NCBI RefSeq assembly: GCF_003051105.1
Contig: NZ_QAOO01000013.1
Coordinates: 41,221 to 105,220 of the forward strand
Direction of reading: 5' to 3'
DNA: 64,000 nucleotides
DNA from: Nitrosomonas nitrosa
Lineage (GTDB): Bacteria; Pseudomonadota; Gammaproteobacteria; Burkholderiales; Nitrosomonadaceae
Part shown: positions 20,905 to 30,727 of the stretch, in pieces
Numbering within the stretch: the first letter of the stretch is position 1
How the letters are laid out: each line of letters opens with the position of its first letter
Translations under genes and position numbers: made by a program
The notes under the pieces: model-generated
What the model saw: only the letters and a program-made list of their open reading frames with translations
What the model was told of the DNA's origin: nothing
Databases searched by the model: none

Positions 20905-21678
20905 TTATCCGTGTGAACGTTCTGCCGCCGGATCCTGGCGATAGAACGCCACGAGTTGCTGATAAACGTCTGGAAAATATAGTTTTATTTGGCAAGGCTT
21001 TACAAAGAAAGCTTCACTCAGTACCGCAAAGAATTCAGCTGGACTGGTTGCAGCATAAGGATCGATGGCCGCTATCTCTTCCGCATCGACGCGATCGCAA
21101 AATGTGGCATACGCTTCGCTAAAAACCCGTGTCCATTCTTGTGGGTCCATGTCGGCATGGAGCGGTGGAAAGCCATTGGCTGCACCATTCAACATATCCA
21201 ATTTGTGTGCGAATTCGTGAATGACGACATTATAGCCCTGATCATTATCGGTATCGGCGACATCTTCCCAGGAGAGGATAATCGGCCCAGCCAGCCAGGA
21301 TTCACCCGACACTGCCATGTGCACTGCGTGGACGACACCATTTTCGTCGACATATTCATGATCAAGAATGAACTGGCTCGGATAGACGATGATTTCCACC
21401 CAGTTACGGTAGTAATCGAGGTCCAGCCTCAGAATCAAAACACAAGCCTGTACAGCGATCATGACACGTACTACCTCGGTGACGAGAAAACCCTGAGCGC
21501 CGTTGATCACTTTTTCGTGCAAGAAAATTGTTGTCCGTTGCCGTAGAAGCGTGACTTCTGATGGCGTTAGCCTATGCAGGAAGTGCAGGCGCGCCAGCAC
21601 ATTCTGCCAGACTGCCTCAGTAATCGGTTCATGTTTTAAGATATGGCGTTGCCACCATTTTTTGAGCGGTCCTATCAT
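20905..21678 (-). CDS. mtfA: MtfA-type M90 metallopeptidase (Mlc titration factor family)
   Basis: A zinc peptidase family whose E. coli member binds the glucose repressor Mlc and so affects glucose uptake. The zinc motif HEFAH is visible in VIHEFAHKLDMLNG, together with PDVYQQLVAFYRQDP at the C-terminus. The start is set at MIGPLKKWW, which gives 257 aa as in the family; the open frame upstream adds an unlikely leader. It directly precedes glk. Confidence 0.88.
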   Translation of the reverse strand: MIGPLKKWWQRHILKHEPITEAVWQNVLARLHFLHRLTPSEVTLLRQRTTIFLHEKVINGAQGFLVTEVVRVMIAVQACVLILRLDLDYYRNWVEIIVYPSQFILDHEYVDENGVVHAVHMAVSGESWLAGPIILSWEDVADTDNDQGYNVVIHEFAHKLDMLNGAANGFPPLHADMDPQEWTRVFSEAYATFCDRVDAEEIAAIDPYAATSPAEFFAVLSEAFFVKPCQIKLYFPDVYQQLVAFYRQDPAAERSHG

Positions 21679-21919
21679 AACGCCCCGGCCAGCATCAGCT
21701 TGGCAGAATGAAAAAAATGAATACACAGGTGGTTTGACTATAGCATCGTTCTGCCCGCTTTCTGTGGTTTTGGTGGCTTAAGCGATGTTAGCGCTTGAAA
21801 CTGTGCCTAGATTCGTTTAAGGTCTAGCATAATGAGTGATAGACAGTCGAGAGATTGCAAAGGCTACATTTTCACAACTTCCGAGTCGGACATCAACCAG
21901 CCAATAAGGACTCCATGCT

Positions 21920-22438
21920 ATGTTCAATTTAGGTTCCATGCTCAACTTAGGTTCTACGGACCCTGTCGTGGGCAAAGCTTCTACCTTAGTGGAATGTTCG
22001 GCCATGGCTTTATTCAAGTTTATTGGTGAGGACCTCTTTCAGAATTATCCAAAATGGTCGCCAGAAGTAAAAGAACTGGAACAACTCACGCCAGGTCCCG
22101 TGAAATTGGGAACGGAAGGGCGGCAAGTGCGGGTCGATCAAGGACGTCGTTCAGAATCTCGATTCAAAATCACTGCTTATGAACCAGGCGAACGCTTGAT
22201 ACTTGTGGGAGTAGCCGAACCATTTCGTTGCGCATATGAATTGCAGGCAGTTAATCCTGATAAATCGACCAAGTTGACATTTACTTTTGAGCTTCTGGAA
22301 CTATTGGTCGTGATGCGGCCTTTCGAAGGGTTGGTCCGTGTTGCGATAAAAGATGGAGCGGCACGGACAGTGCAAAACATCAAACGTTTGGTCGAAGCCC
22401 AACCATCCCTGAATGCTTCACTGGATACAGAGCCTTAA
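21920..22438 (+). CDS. SRPBCC (START-like) family protein
   Basis: A 172-aa protein with the polyketide-cyclase/START-like fold pattern: FKFIGEDLFQNYPKWSPEV, a central RRSESRFKITAYEPGERL, and a long C-terminal helix. Members bind hydrophobic ligands in a deep pocket. The N-terminus has two near-identical pieces (FNLGSMLNLGS) and an ATG at 21938 is an alternative start. It lies about 100 bases before the O-methyltransferase-like gene, same strand, so a shared lipid or quinone-like substrate is conceivable but unproven. Confidence 0.75.
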   Translation: MFNLGSMLNLGSTDPVVGKASTLVECSAMALFKFIGEDLFQNYPKWSPEVKELEQLTPGPVKLGTEGRQVRVDQGRRSESRFKITAYEPGERLILVGVAEPFRCAYELQAVNPDKSTKLTFTFELLELLVVMRPFEGLVRVAIKDGAARTVQNIKRLVEAQPSLNASLDTEP

Positions 22439-22544
22439 GTGCATGGCAAGTAAATTCCAGCCATCCATCATAATTAGCAAGTGAGTGGGTATCGATAGCG
22501 AGCCAGTTGGCTTCAACAAATCAGCAAAAGAAAAAGGAGGCGTA

Positions 22545-23579
22545 ATGGCACTAGATAATGGTTCCAATGTTCAAGTACCCCTGGTGGATGATAGGCCGGT
22601 ATGGGATGTGGTCTTTGCGATTTATGGCTATCCAGCATTACTCCTCGCGCACCGGTTAAAGGTTTTTCCATTACTGGCGGAAGGTGCGCGCACGTTGCCG
22701 GAGATTTGTGATGCATTGAATATCAAGCCGCGTCCGGCTGAAGCGATATTGACGGCAGCAACGGCGTTAGGTTTTTTGTCTCTTCAAGAGGGGCGTTATG
22801 CGCTGACGCCCGTGACAGAGGAGTATCTGCTTGAAAAGAGCCCTAACTACTTCGGGTTCTTTTGGGACTTGATGATCGATAATTATCAAGTATGCTCCTA
22901 TGCCGGTCTAGAGAAAGCTATTCAGACCGATGCCCCTCAAGCTTATGGTGGCGGGGATATTTTTAAATCGCATGAAGAACAAATCGAGTTGTTGCACCGC
23001 TTCACTTGCGGGATGCATAGCATCAGCATGACCCCAGCGCTGGTTTGGCCCCAAGTCATGGATTTTTCCCGACACCGCATGATGCTCGATATTGGCGGAG
23101 GTTCAGGCGCTCATTCGATTGGTGCTGCACTGCGTTTGCCCCATCTGCAAGCACGTATCCTGGATTTTTCGCAAGTATGTGAAATAGCCCAGACTTACAT
23201 TGCGCAATATGGTTTGCAGGATCGTGTCAAAACCTATGATGGCAATATCTGGCAGGATCACTGGCCCTCGGCTGACCTCCATTTCTTTTCGAATATGTAC
23301 CACGATTGGATGCCAGAAAAGTGCCATTTCCTGACAGCGAAAAGCTTCAATAGCCTCGAATCAGGGGGGCGGATCGTGATCCATGAAATGTTGTATAACG
23401 ATGAAAAGACAGGTCCTTTCTACTCTGCGGCCTTCAGCATGATGATGTTGGGCTGGACGGAAGGTAAGCAATATTCAGGTCAGGAATTGACTGCGATGTT
23501 AAAGGATATCGGTTTTGTGGAAATTCAGATCCATAAAGCGTTTGGATATTACAGTATCGTGACCGGTCTAAAACCTTAG
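22545..23579 (+). CDS. SAM-dependent O-methyltransferase-like protein (two-domain, dimeric type)
   Basis: This 344-aa protein resembles the acetylserotonin/caffeate-type O-methyltransferase family. It has an N-terminal winged-helix dimerisation region, then the SAM-binding loop MLDIGGGSGAHSIG and the YHDW motif that contains the usual catalytic-base position. A strong AAGGAGG site stands directly before the ATG of MALDNG, which fixes the start; the open frame upstream is ignored. The substrate cannot be told from sequence. Confidence 0.82.
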   Translation: MALDNGSNVQVPLVDDRPVWDVVFAIYGYPALLLAHRLKVFPLLAEGARTLPEICDALNIKPRPAEAILTAATALGFLSLQEGRYALTPVTEEYLLEKSPNYFGFFWDLMIDNYQVCSYAGLEKAIQTDAPQAYGGGDIFKSHEEQIELLHRFTCGMHSISMTPALVWPQVMDFSRHRMMLDIGGGSGAHSIGAALRLPHLQARILDFSQVCEIAQTYIAQYGLQDRVKTYDGNIWQDHWPSADLHFFSNMYHDWMPEKCHFLTAKSFNSLESGGRIVIHEMLYNDEKTGPFYSAAFSMMMLGWTEGKQYSGQELTAMLKDIGFVEIQIHKAFGYYSIVTGLKP

Positions 23580-23730
23580 CTTCCCTTTTTACGATGCAGG
23601 TAAACCGTTTTTCTTAAAGGCCGTCATTCATGAGTTCAGGGTAGATACGAGCGCTTGTTTGCAACAATTTACTGTGCAACGAAACTTTTGCAAAAAGGTA
23701 TATTCTTCGAATCGTTCAGGAGATTCTTGC

Positions 23731-24867
23731 ATGGCTCAATCATTAATGCGTATCACGATTTGCAGCCCTGCTACTGGCAGCAATTTTTTCCCCTGCGGCA
23801 AAATTATCAGCAGACTCATTCAGGTATTGCAAAATGAGCACGTCCTGTTTCTCGCGCCCCGTCGCACGGGTAAAACGAGTGTATTGCTATATTTACAGAA
23901 AGTTGCGCCAGCGAAAGTGGTATTTCTCGATCTTGAGGGGTTTGACCATCCCGATTTATGGATTAAATCCATGATCAATGCGCTCGGCGATATCAAGGAT
24001 GAGATCTGGGTGCAGAAACTGAAGTCGCTTAAAAATTTTATGCCGCGCTTGAGAAGCGACTTAATCGAAATTGCCGAGGCGAACTGGGAAGAGAAAGCTA
24101 ACAATTTATTGAAGGCCTTGAATGAGCTAAACGAACCCGTCTGGTTCTTATTTGATGAATTTCCGATCATGATCGACAATATTGCCCATAAGCACGGTAC
24201 CTCGCTAGCTTCAGCGGCAATGCATTGGTTGCGTCGGGTTCGGCAGGAGAATGTGGAGAGTTCGGTCCGTTTTTTACTAACAGGGTCGATTGGTCTCGAT
24301 AGTGTTTTGCAGCGCCATGGGTTGCGCGGAGCTGCCAATGATTTGCGCCGCGAAACATTGCCACCGTTGAGCCCGGAAGAAGCGCTGCAATTTGCCTTGA
24401 GGCTGGCAGGCGATAATCAGATACCCCTGAGCGAACAAGTAGCCAAAGCTTATATCGATCGATTGGGTCCGGCAGTTTGGCCGTATTTCATACAGTTGTT
24501 TATTGCCGAATTACAGGAGCGCGCAGCCAATCCGGAACATGGTCATGATGTTGCTGTTTCTTACCAGGCGGTTGCGTTTGGCGAGCACAATCAATTTTCA
24601 AGCAACATGTGGGCGCGCTTGAGAGATATTTTTAACGATGCGGAGTTGGATATTGCTCAGAAACTGCTCAAAACGATTGCTTCCCGAGATACAGGCGTGT
24701 CCTTGACAAAACTGCGCGCGCAGTTCCCAGAACTGGATGAAGATGATTTTTCCTATGTGCTCGATGTCTTGCAGCACGATGGCTACTTATTCGAAGATGG
24801 TAATGCGCACCTGTGCTTTTTCTCGAATTTGCTGCGTGACTATTGGCGGCGTAAAGGGCATCTATGA
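23731..24867 (+). CDS. P-loop ATPase with C-terminal winged-helix-like region
   Basis: A 378-aa STAND/AAA-like ATPase. Walker A is APRRTGKTS (residues 42-50). Walker B is PVWFLFDEF (about 136-143). A sensor-like FLLTGSIGLDS follows near 181, and the C-terminal 100 residues look like a winged-helix domain (DVLQHDGYLFEDGNAHLCF). An AGGAG site before the ATG of MAQSLM sets the start. No partner domain is fused and no partner gene is tightly linked. Related ATPases occur in stress and conflict settings, but the function is unknown. Confidence 0.78.
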   Translation: MAQSLMRITICSPATGSNFFPCGKIISRLIQVLQNEHVLFLAPRRTGKTSVLLYLQKVAPAKVVFLDLEGFDHPDLWIKSMINALGDIKDEIWVQKLKSLKNFMPRLRSDLIEIAEANWEEKANNLLKALNELNEPVWFLFDEFPIMIDNIAHKHGTSLASAAMHWLRRVRQENVESSVRFLLTGSIGLDSVLQRHGLRGAANDLRRETLPPLSPEEALQFALRLAGDNQIPLSEQVAKAYIDRLGPAVWPYFIQLFIAELQERAANPEHGHDVAVSYQAVAFGEHNQFSSNMWARLRDIFNDAELDIAQKLLKTIASRDTGVSLTKLRAQFPELDEDDFSYVLDVLQHDGYLFEDGNAHLCFFSNLLRDYWRRKGHL

Positions 24868-25000
24868 GCGAAAGCGCACAAATTAAATTTTTTTCAGCCG
24901 TTACAATACTGGAACCTATCCCATTACAATGGCTTTGTGAAAAGCAATGTGGTTTGTCTGTTCGTTCAATATAAACCTAAGAAAACGATAGGAGTGCATC

Positions 25001-25582
25001 ATGGGTGTAAAGAAAATCTTGATACTGGCTGGCGATTATGTTGAAGATTATGAAGTGATGGTGCCTTTCCAGGCGCTTTCGATGGTAGGCCATACTGTCC
25101 ATGCAGTATGTCCCAACAAAAAAGCAGGTGAGACCGTGCGTACGGCGGTGCATGATTTTGAGGGGGATCAGACTTACAGCGAAAAACCAGGCCACAATTT
25201 TACGCTGAATGCGAGTTTTTCCAAGATCAAGGCCGAGGACTACGATGCATTGGTTATTCCAGGTGGGCGCGCGCCGGAATATATTCGGTTAAACGATAAA
25301 GTCATCAAAATGGTGCAACAATTTTCGCAAGCGGACAAACCCATTGCATCGATTTGTCATGGCGCGCAGTTGCTGGTGGCCGCCGGTATTCTTGACGGTA
25401 AAACGTGTTCGGCTTATCCGACAGTCGAACCCGAAATCGCACGCGCAGGCGGGAAATACGTGGCTGTTCCGATGGACAAGGCACATGTCGACGGCAAGCT
25501 TGTGACTGCGCCTGGTTGGCCCGCCCATCCTGACTGGCTCGCCAAGTTCCTGCAAGTATTGGGCACCAAGATCAAGCTATAG
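25001..25582 (+). CDS. DJ-1/PfpI family protein
   Basis: A 193-aa class I glutamine-amidotransferase-like protein of the DJ-1/PfpI superfamily. The nucleophile elbow is SICHGAQLL with Cys119, and a conserved Glu lies in [10 protein letters not shown] near the N-terminus, as in PfpI-like and DJ-1-like members. Suggested roles in the family are glyoxalase III, protein repair or peptidase activity. Substrate is not predictable here. It is monocistronic. Confidence 0.88.
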   Translation: MGVKKILILAGDYVEDYEVMVPFQALSMVGHTVHAVCPNKKAGETVRTAVHDFEGDQTYSEKPGHNFTLNASFSKIKAEDYDALVIPGGRAPEYIRLNDKVIKMVQQFSQADKPIASICHGAQLLVAAGILDGKTCSAYPTVEPEIARAGGKYVAVPMDKAHVDGKLVTAPGWPAHPDWLAKFLQVLGTKIKL

Positions 25583-25691
25583 GCTAATGTGTGCATACAG
25601 ACAGATAGTGTGTGCCTTAGCGAATCGCTGACAGCGGCATGATCCAAGGCTAACAGCGCATAACCTGATTACCTAATTTAAAAAAATCACC

Positions 25692-27029
25692 ATGGCTAAA
25701 CCTCTTTGTTTCGTACTCATGCCGTTTGGGCAGAAGCCCGCTACAGCGGGCAAAATGATCGATTTTGACGCGGTTTACCGTGAACTTATCGAACAGGCTA
25801 TTCGAGCAGCCGATCTCGATCCAATCCGGGCGGACGAAGAGATGGCAGGCGGGATCATCCATAAACCGATGTTCGAACGATTGATTTTGTGTGAATATGC
25901 CGTTGCCGATCTCACCACGGCGAATGCCAATGTTTTTTATGAGCTTGGATTGCGCCACGCTGTGCGGCCTTCTTCGACGATTTTGCTGTTTGCCAAGAAT
26001 ACGGGCCAGCTTCCTTTCGACGTCGCGCCTTTGCGCAGCATCCCTTACGATATCGGTGCAGACGGCAAACCTGACAATGTGGCCGCCATTATGCCGATTT
26101 TGACAGATCGCTTTCAGGAAGCGCGCAAACAGATGACGGATAGCCCCGTTTATCAGTTGGTGGAAGGTTTTCCGGATATCCAACGGCTCAAGACGGATGT
26201 ATTCCGCGATCGCGTAGCTTATTCTGAGCAGATCAAAAAGCGCCTGGCGGAAGCGCGCCGGCAGGGACTGGCTGCAGTGCGTGCGGTGGAACAGGAATTG
26301 AGTCAGCAGGCCAGTATGGGTGACACCGAATCGGGTATCGTTATCGATTTGTTTTTATCTTACCGTGCCGTCAAAGGTTGGCAAGAGATGATCGATCTCG
26401 TGTCTAGGATGTCACCTCCGCTTGCCAAGACGGTTATGGTGCAAGAGCAGTTGGGACTGGCGCTCAATCGTGCCGGCCGTGGTGAGGAAGCCGAAGAAGT
26501 GCTTGTCGAAGTCATAGCAAAGCGCGGCCCAAGTAGCGAAACCTATGGCATCCTCGGCCGCGTATATAAAGACCGGTGGGAATCGGCTGTCCAGCAAGGT
26601 GAACCCTTTCGTGCCAAGGGGTTGCTCAAGAAAGCTATCGACGCTTATCTGAAAGGATTTGAAGCAGATTGGCGCGATGCTTACCCCGGCATCAACGCGG
26701 TAACCCTCATGGAATTGTCCGAACCACCCGATACACGCCGTGAAAAGTTGCTTCCCGTTGTCGCCTATGCCGTTGAACGGCGTATCGCTGCCGGTAAGCC
26801 TGACTATTGGGACCATGCCACGCGTTTGGAGCTTGCCGTGCTGGCAAAAGACGAAAGCACGGCTGCACAAGCGTTGGAAGACGCGATTGCCAACTTACGG
26901 GAGCCCTGGGAAGCCGAAACCACCGCACGCAATGTGCAGTTGATCATCGATGCGCGAAAAAAGAGAGATGAGCTCGTTGGCTGGGAAGGGGAGATCGAAG
27001 CGGCGTTAACCCGTCAGGGAAAACGATAA
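25692..27029 (+). CDS. DUF4071/TRAFs-binding-type protein with deoxyribosyltransferase-like N-terminus
   Basis: The first ~125 residues look like a nucleoside 2-deoxyribosyltransferase-like fold: [14 protein letters not shown], then an acidic ADEEMAGGI, then [23 protein letters not shown]. The last matches the DLT..N.NV.YELG.AH pattern of that superfamily. The remaining ~320 residues are helical with TPR-like repeats ([24 protein letters not shown]) and resemble the TRAFs-binding/DUF4071 region also found in ASK-type MAP3 kinases. Such proteins are predicted to take part in nucleotide signalling or defence. The exact activity is unknown. The length is 445 aa and the gene stands 50 bases before lldP. 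Confidence 0.72.
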   Translation: MAKPLCFVLMPFGQKPATAGKMIDFDAVYRELIEQAIRAADLDPIRADEEMAGGIIHKPMFERLILCEYAVADLTTANANVFYELGLRHAVRPSSTILLFAKNTGQLPFDVAPLRSIPYDIGADGKPDNVAAIMPILTDRFQEARKQMTDSPVYQLVEGFPDIQRLKTDVFRDRVAYSEQIKKRLAEARRQGLAAVRAVEQELSQQASMGDTESGIVIDLFLSYRAVKGWQEMIDLVSRMSPPLAKTVMVQEQLGLALNRAGRGEEAEEVLVEVIAKRGPSSETYGILGRVYKDRWESAVQQGEPFRAKGLLKKAIDAYLKGFEADWRDAYPGINAVTLMELSEPPDTRREKLLPVVAYAVERRIAAGKPDYWDHATRLELAVLAKDESTAAQALEDAIANLREPWEAETTARNVQLIIDARKKRDELVGWEGEIEAALTRQGKR

Positions 27030-27082
27030 CGTACGGGGTCTCCCTTTATCTGTATCCGGCACAGGAATCGGTCGTTCAGCAT

Positions 27083-28774
27083 ATGACGCAAACGCTATTT
27101 TCCTTACTGGCTTTCTTTCCTCTTATTTTAGCCGCTGCACTGCTGCTGGGGTTTAACTGGCCTGCACGGCGTGCAATGCCGGTAGTGTTCACCGTAACAG
27201 CGGGCATAGCCGTATTGGTGTGGGAAGTGCCGATCAATCGCGTGGTGGCGTCTGTCTTGCAAGGTCTGATCCTGGCGGGCTCGATTTTGTGGATTATTTT
27301 TGGCGCCATTTTATTGCTGAACACGTTAAAACATTCCGGTGCCATAACTACAATTCGACGCAGTTTCTCGAATATCAGTCCAGACCGTCGCGTACAAATG
27401 ATTATCGTCGCGTGGCTGTTCGGGTGCTTTATCGAAGGCGCGTCTGGATTCGGCACGCCAGCAGCGGTCGTCGCCCCTTTGTTGGTTGCGCTGGGTTTTC
27501 CAGCGATGGCGGCGGTGATGGCAGGAATGATGGTTCAATCTACGCCGGTATCTTTCGGTGCGGTGGGTACCCCGATTGTGGTGGGGGTCACGGGTGGATT
27601 GGATAAAGCCGGTATCAGCGACAGGCTGATCGCTGAAGGCGCTAGCTGGGAGTTCTTTTATCGTTTGATTACCTTGGAAGTAGCCCTGATCCATGCCGTT
27701 GTCGGCGTACTGATGCCGTTGCTGATGTGCGTAATGCTGACACGTTTTTTCGGACGCAACCAATCCTGGTTGGAAGGGCTTTCCATTGCTCCCTTTGCGC
27801 TTTTCGCCGGACTTGCTTTCGTTGTGCCTTATGCGCTGGCAGGCGTATGGCTGGGGCCGGAATTTCCTGCTCTCGTGGGCGCGTTGGTTGGTCTCGCCAT
27901 TGTCGTTCCCGCCGCACGCTCAGGCTTCCTGATACCCAAACGATACTGGGATTTTCCGGCTGCAAGCGATTGGCCACCGACATGGCTGGGCAGTATTGCA
28001 ATTAAATTGGACAACTTGGCGGCCAAAACGCCTGTGTCAATTGGGCTTGCATGGTTGCCTTATGCGTTGCTGGCAGTTTTATTGGTGTTGTCGCGGGTGG
28101 ACGTGGAAATCAAAGCCTTCTTGAATCAGTATTTAGTGCTGGATTGGGCCGATATTCTCGGTGAGCACGCTATATCCGGCAATATCCCATTTTTGTATTT
28201 GCCAGGCGGAATCATGATTTTAGTGGTGCTGGCGACTTATTTCTTGCACCGTATGAAATTCACAGAATTTAAAGCGGCCGTCAAGGAGTCTTCGTACACT
28301 TTGTTGGGTGCTGGATTCGTACTGGTATTCACCGTGCCGATGGTGCGTATCTTGATCAATTCCGGCGTAAATCTGGCGGATTTGCCTTCGATGCCGCAAG
28401 CGATGGCGCAGTTCGTTGCCAGCAGTGTGGGCGATATTTATCCCTTGTTTGCACCAGCGGTGGGTGCGCTGGGCGCTTTTATCGCCGGTTCCAATACGGT
28501 CTCCAATCTGATGCTGGCGCAATTCCAGTTCGATACTGCCCAGTTGATTGGCGTATCCTCGGCCCTGTTGGTATCGCTGCAGGCCGTCGGTGCGGCAGCG
28601 GGGAATATGGTTGCTATTCATAACGTGGTCGCCGCTTCTGCCACTGTTGGGCTGCTTGGACGCGAGGGGCAAACCATCCGCATGACCATTGTGCCAACGG
28701 CTTATTATTTGACCGCAACCGGGGTGATTGCAATCATTGCAATTTCAATGGGCATAACCGACCCATTGAGTTAG
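27083..28774 (+). CDS. L-lactate permease family transporter
   Basis: A 563-aa inner-membrane protein of the LctP/LldP family with more than ten hydrophobic segments. Family stretches include [31 protein letters not shown] sequence in the first third and [14 protein letters not shown] plus [19 protein letters not shown] near the end. It would import lactate or glycolate with protons. No lactate or glycolate dehydrogenase is adjacent, so the physiological substrate is open. Confidence 0.9.
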   Translation: MTQTLFSLLAFFPLILAAALLLGFNWPARRAMPVVFTVTAGIAVLVWEVPINRVVASVLQGLILAGSILWIIFGAILLLNTLKHSGAITTIRRSFSNISPDRRVQMIIVAWLFGCFIEGASGFGTPAAVVAPLLVALGFPAMAAVMAGMMVQSTPVSFGAVGTPIVVGVTGGLDKAGISDRLIAEGASWEFFYRLITLEVALIHAVVGVLMPLLMCVMLTRFFGRNQSWLEGLSIAPFALFAGLAFVVPYALAGVWLGPEFPALVGALVGLAIVVPAARSGFLIPKRYWDFPAASDWPPTWLGSIAIKLDNLAAKTPVSIGLAWLPYALLAVLLVLSRVDVEIKAFLNQYLVLDWADILGEHAISGNIPFLYLPGGIMILVVLATYFLHRMKFTEFKAAVKESSYTLLGAGFVLVFTVPMVRILINSGVNLADLPSMPQAMAQFVASSVGDIYPLFAPAVGALGAFIAGSNTVSNLMLAQFQFDTAQLIGVSSALLVSLQAVGAAAGNMVAIHNVVAASATVGLLGREGQTIRMTIVPTAYYLTATGVIAIIAISMGITDPLS

Positions 28775-28877
28775 TGCATGTTTAACAACATATTTTAAAA
28801 CACTTTAACAATCATTATGTTATGAAGCAAAAAATGATCGTAAGGCACTACATTTGATTTTTTCTGTTACATCAAGC

Positions 28878-29508
28878 TTACACGAATGTCTTGATAACTC
28901 CTCCTGGTAACGGATCCAAGTTTAGCGCCTGATAGATAGCGGCCAGTTCTGGCTCCGGACGCGTGGCCTTGCGCACATGTAAGGTGCGGCCATCGGCACA
29001 GCGGAAAGAGGCGGTCACGCGCTGTTGTACGGACAAGGTATCACGCAAACTGCGCCAGCGCGCCTTGATGCCCCGCGTCTGCAATTGCCGGCGAATGATT
29101 TGTACCAACTGGTAGGCTAACACCGTGATGAAGAGGTGACCGTCAACCCGGTGTTCCTTGTGATGATAGACTGGACGCAAACCAAGTTCTGATTTGAGAC
29201 TACGAAACACGGCTTCCAGATCAGTGAGCATGATATAAGTGCGCCACAAGCGTTCACTATCCCAGCTGGTTTCATTGGTGCGCAAGCAATAGACACCGGG
29301 ATGAGTCAGGCGGGAGTTGGGCTGGGGTTGTTTTGACCAACGCAATGCAATGGCCTGTTTGCCGGTTTCATCTGCGATCAACTCGATTACGTAGTGCTGA
29401 TTGATCCCCCCGGCTGCGCTCTTTAAGTCGGCCAATACGATCATTCGGCTTATCGATACGCTTCTCAGTCGGACGGATCTTCCCCCACTCGACAAATATA
29501 TTAATCCT
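28878..29508 (-). pseudogene. IS1634-family transposase remnant (5'-truncated, frameshifted)
   Basis: The C-terminal ~200 residues of an IS1634-type DDE transposase are readable. Landmarks are HPGVYCLRTNETSWDSERLW, then MLTDLEAVFRSLKSELGLRP with the DDE glutamate, then DGRTLHVRKATRPEPE. Upstream, the reading continues in another frame (VEWGKIRPTEKR...RIGRLKERS). The two frames join at a run of six C on the + strand (29406-29411), so there is a one-base frameshift. The N-terminal half and both ends of the element are missing. It is a dead fragment. Confidence 0.85.
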
Positions 29509-29562
29509 GTAATTGCATGTTTTTATTTTGAAAAATGACGGTGCTGTTGAAACAGCTGCTGC

Positions 29563-29755
29563 CTACGCGGCATGTTTGTTGATTTGTGTGCGCTTGCAAA
29601 TTCTTGGTTTTGTGGGAAAGGTAATGTTAATGTCCAGAGCGCGCAGAATATTAGCCTGGTGTTCATCTGGGCGTAGCAAGTGAACGATACGTTTACCGTG
29701 ATGTGTCTGATAAAGATAAGTCAATCTCCCAGTGCGACCAAAGTGTCATCCAGGG
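29563..29755 (-). pseudogene. C-terminal fragment of a second transposase
   Basis: Reading the minus strand gives an open tail of about 63 residues. It contains LTYLYQTHHGKRIVHLLRPD and a continuation EHQANILRALDINITFPTKP, ending in a TAG stop at 29563-29565. The pattern looks like the end of an IS transposase. Just upstream the frame is stopped. The family is not certain. It adjoins the IS1634 remnant and marks this stretch as a pile of old insertions. Confidence 0.5.
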
Positions 29756-29830
29756 TGACCCTAAAGATAGGGTGCACTTAGAAAGCGGGTGTTAAAGCCG
29801 TATATAGCAGAAAAGGGGGCAGACCACATT

Positions 29831-29920
29831 TTTCTGTCATTTCTGTCATGTAAGAGACAGATTGGTGGATTCTGATTTCTGTCATTTCTGTCATGTAAGA
29901 GACAGATTGGTGGATTCTGA
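29831..29920. repeat. Perfect 45-bp tandem duplication derived from a RAYT 3' end
   Basis: Two identical 45-base units (29831-29875 and 29876-29920) lie head to tail. Read on the minus strand, each unit encodes the last nine residues of a RAYT-like protein (SESTNLSLT), its TGA stop, and 15 bases after it. The unit also contains a short internal repeat (TTCTGTCAT). It is directly visible in the sequence. Confidence 0.9.
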
Positions 29921-29968
29921 TTCTGCGACCTTTCGCGGACGCGTTCTTGTTGGGCTATACCTACCAAA
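29891..29968 (-). pseudogene. 3' tail of a REP-associated tyrosine transposase (RAYT)
   Basis: The minus strand reads GRYSPTRTRPRKVAESESTN then LSLT and stop. This is the basic, acidic-ended C-terminus typical of RAYT (Y1 transposase) proteins. The body of the gene is absent; the sequence to the right belongs to the GFA-family gene. The similar tail near 35.5 kb supports the identification. Confidence 0.5.
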
Positions 29969-29979
29969 ACGTTTCAAAA

Positions 29980-30414
29980 TTATTCCGCCACAGTTTCGCC
30001 GGAACCTCCCATTTCCACTGGCACATCCTTCATCTTCGTCACTCCATCCTTGATGCGCAACACTGCTTCTTGGTAGTTGACATGAACACCTGCTTCGAAA
30101 GGAAATTCTGGAATCACCGCCGCATATACATCGATTAATCCCATTTCTGGGTGCTCCGTGAAGATATGACCTCCACAACTCCTGCACCATTTTCTATAGC
30201 TCGCGGGCGTCTTGTTGTATGTGCCAATTTTGTCAACACCTTGTGTAACTTCTAGTGCCTCAGGTTTCCACAAAGTGAACGCATTAACGGGACCGGCAGA
30301 CCAATGTCGACATGACTCGCAATGGCAATAGCCCATAGCCTCTGGCTCGCCTTTAACAGTGAATTGCACTTCTCCACAGAAGCACCTGCCGATGTATGAT
30401 TTGTCGTTGCTCAT
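29980..30414 (-). CDS. GFA family protein (glutathione-dependent formaldehyde-activating enzyme-like)
   Basis: A small zinc-binding protein (144 aa). Zinc-ligand motifs are GRCFCGEVQF near the start and YCHCESCRHW at about residue 30-40, followed by RSCGGHIFTEH. The ATG at 30414 has a GAGGTG ribosome-binding site and is preferred over an in-frame start four codons upstream. Family members were named for glutathione-formaldehyde adduct formation, though many have no known substrate. It sits among mobile-element remnants. Confidence 0.85.
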   Translation of the reverse strand: MSNDKSYIGRCFCGEVQFTVKGEPEAMGYCHCESCRHWSAGPVNAFTLWKPEALEVTQGVDKIGTYNKTPASYRKWCRSCGGHIFTEHPEMGLIDVYAAVIPEFPFEAGVHVNYQEAVLRIKDGVTKMKDVPVEMGGSGETVAE

Positions 30415-30662
30415 GTTGCACCTCACTAAGTTAATGACACAGCCATGCTTACTCCTGACTGCCTGCTATTCCGTCCAACTTCTACCCTCTCCCCGCTGGA
30501 TGCTCAACTAGAATTAAGCCTCCGAAATGACGCAATGTATTACATCAAAATTGAAATCTAACACGGTAAACTGCATGCGATAACCTTATATTTTATCGAA
30601 TCGCGTCGATTAAGCTTTCATCATAACAAAGTTTGTTAGATCCACAAATAAAGAACATTATT

Positions 30663-30713
30663 GGTAACACCCATCAGCTGACCCGTGTCAAGGACCGGCT
30701 GATGGGTGTTACC
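30663..30713 (-). terminator. Long hairpin after the MDR gene
   Basis: A perfect 16-base stem (left arm GGTAACACCCATCAGC at 30663-30678, right arm 30698-30713) encloses a 19-base loop. It begins about 15 bases after the stop codon of the MDR gene. There is no T-run next to it, so termination would not be of the classical kind. The stem shares a CATCAGC core with the hairpin at 51254-51294. Confidence 0.55.
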
Positions 30714-30727
30714 TCTCGCACAGCCCT

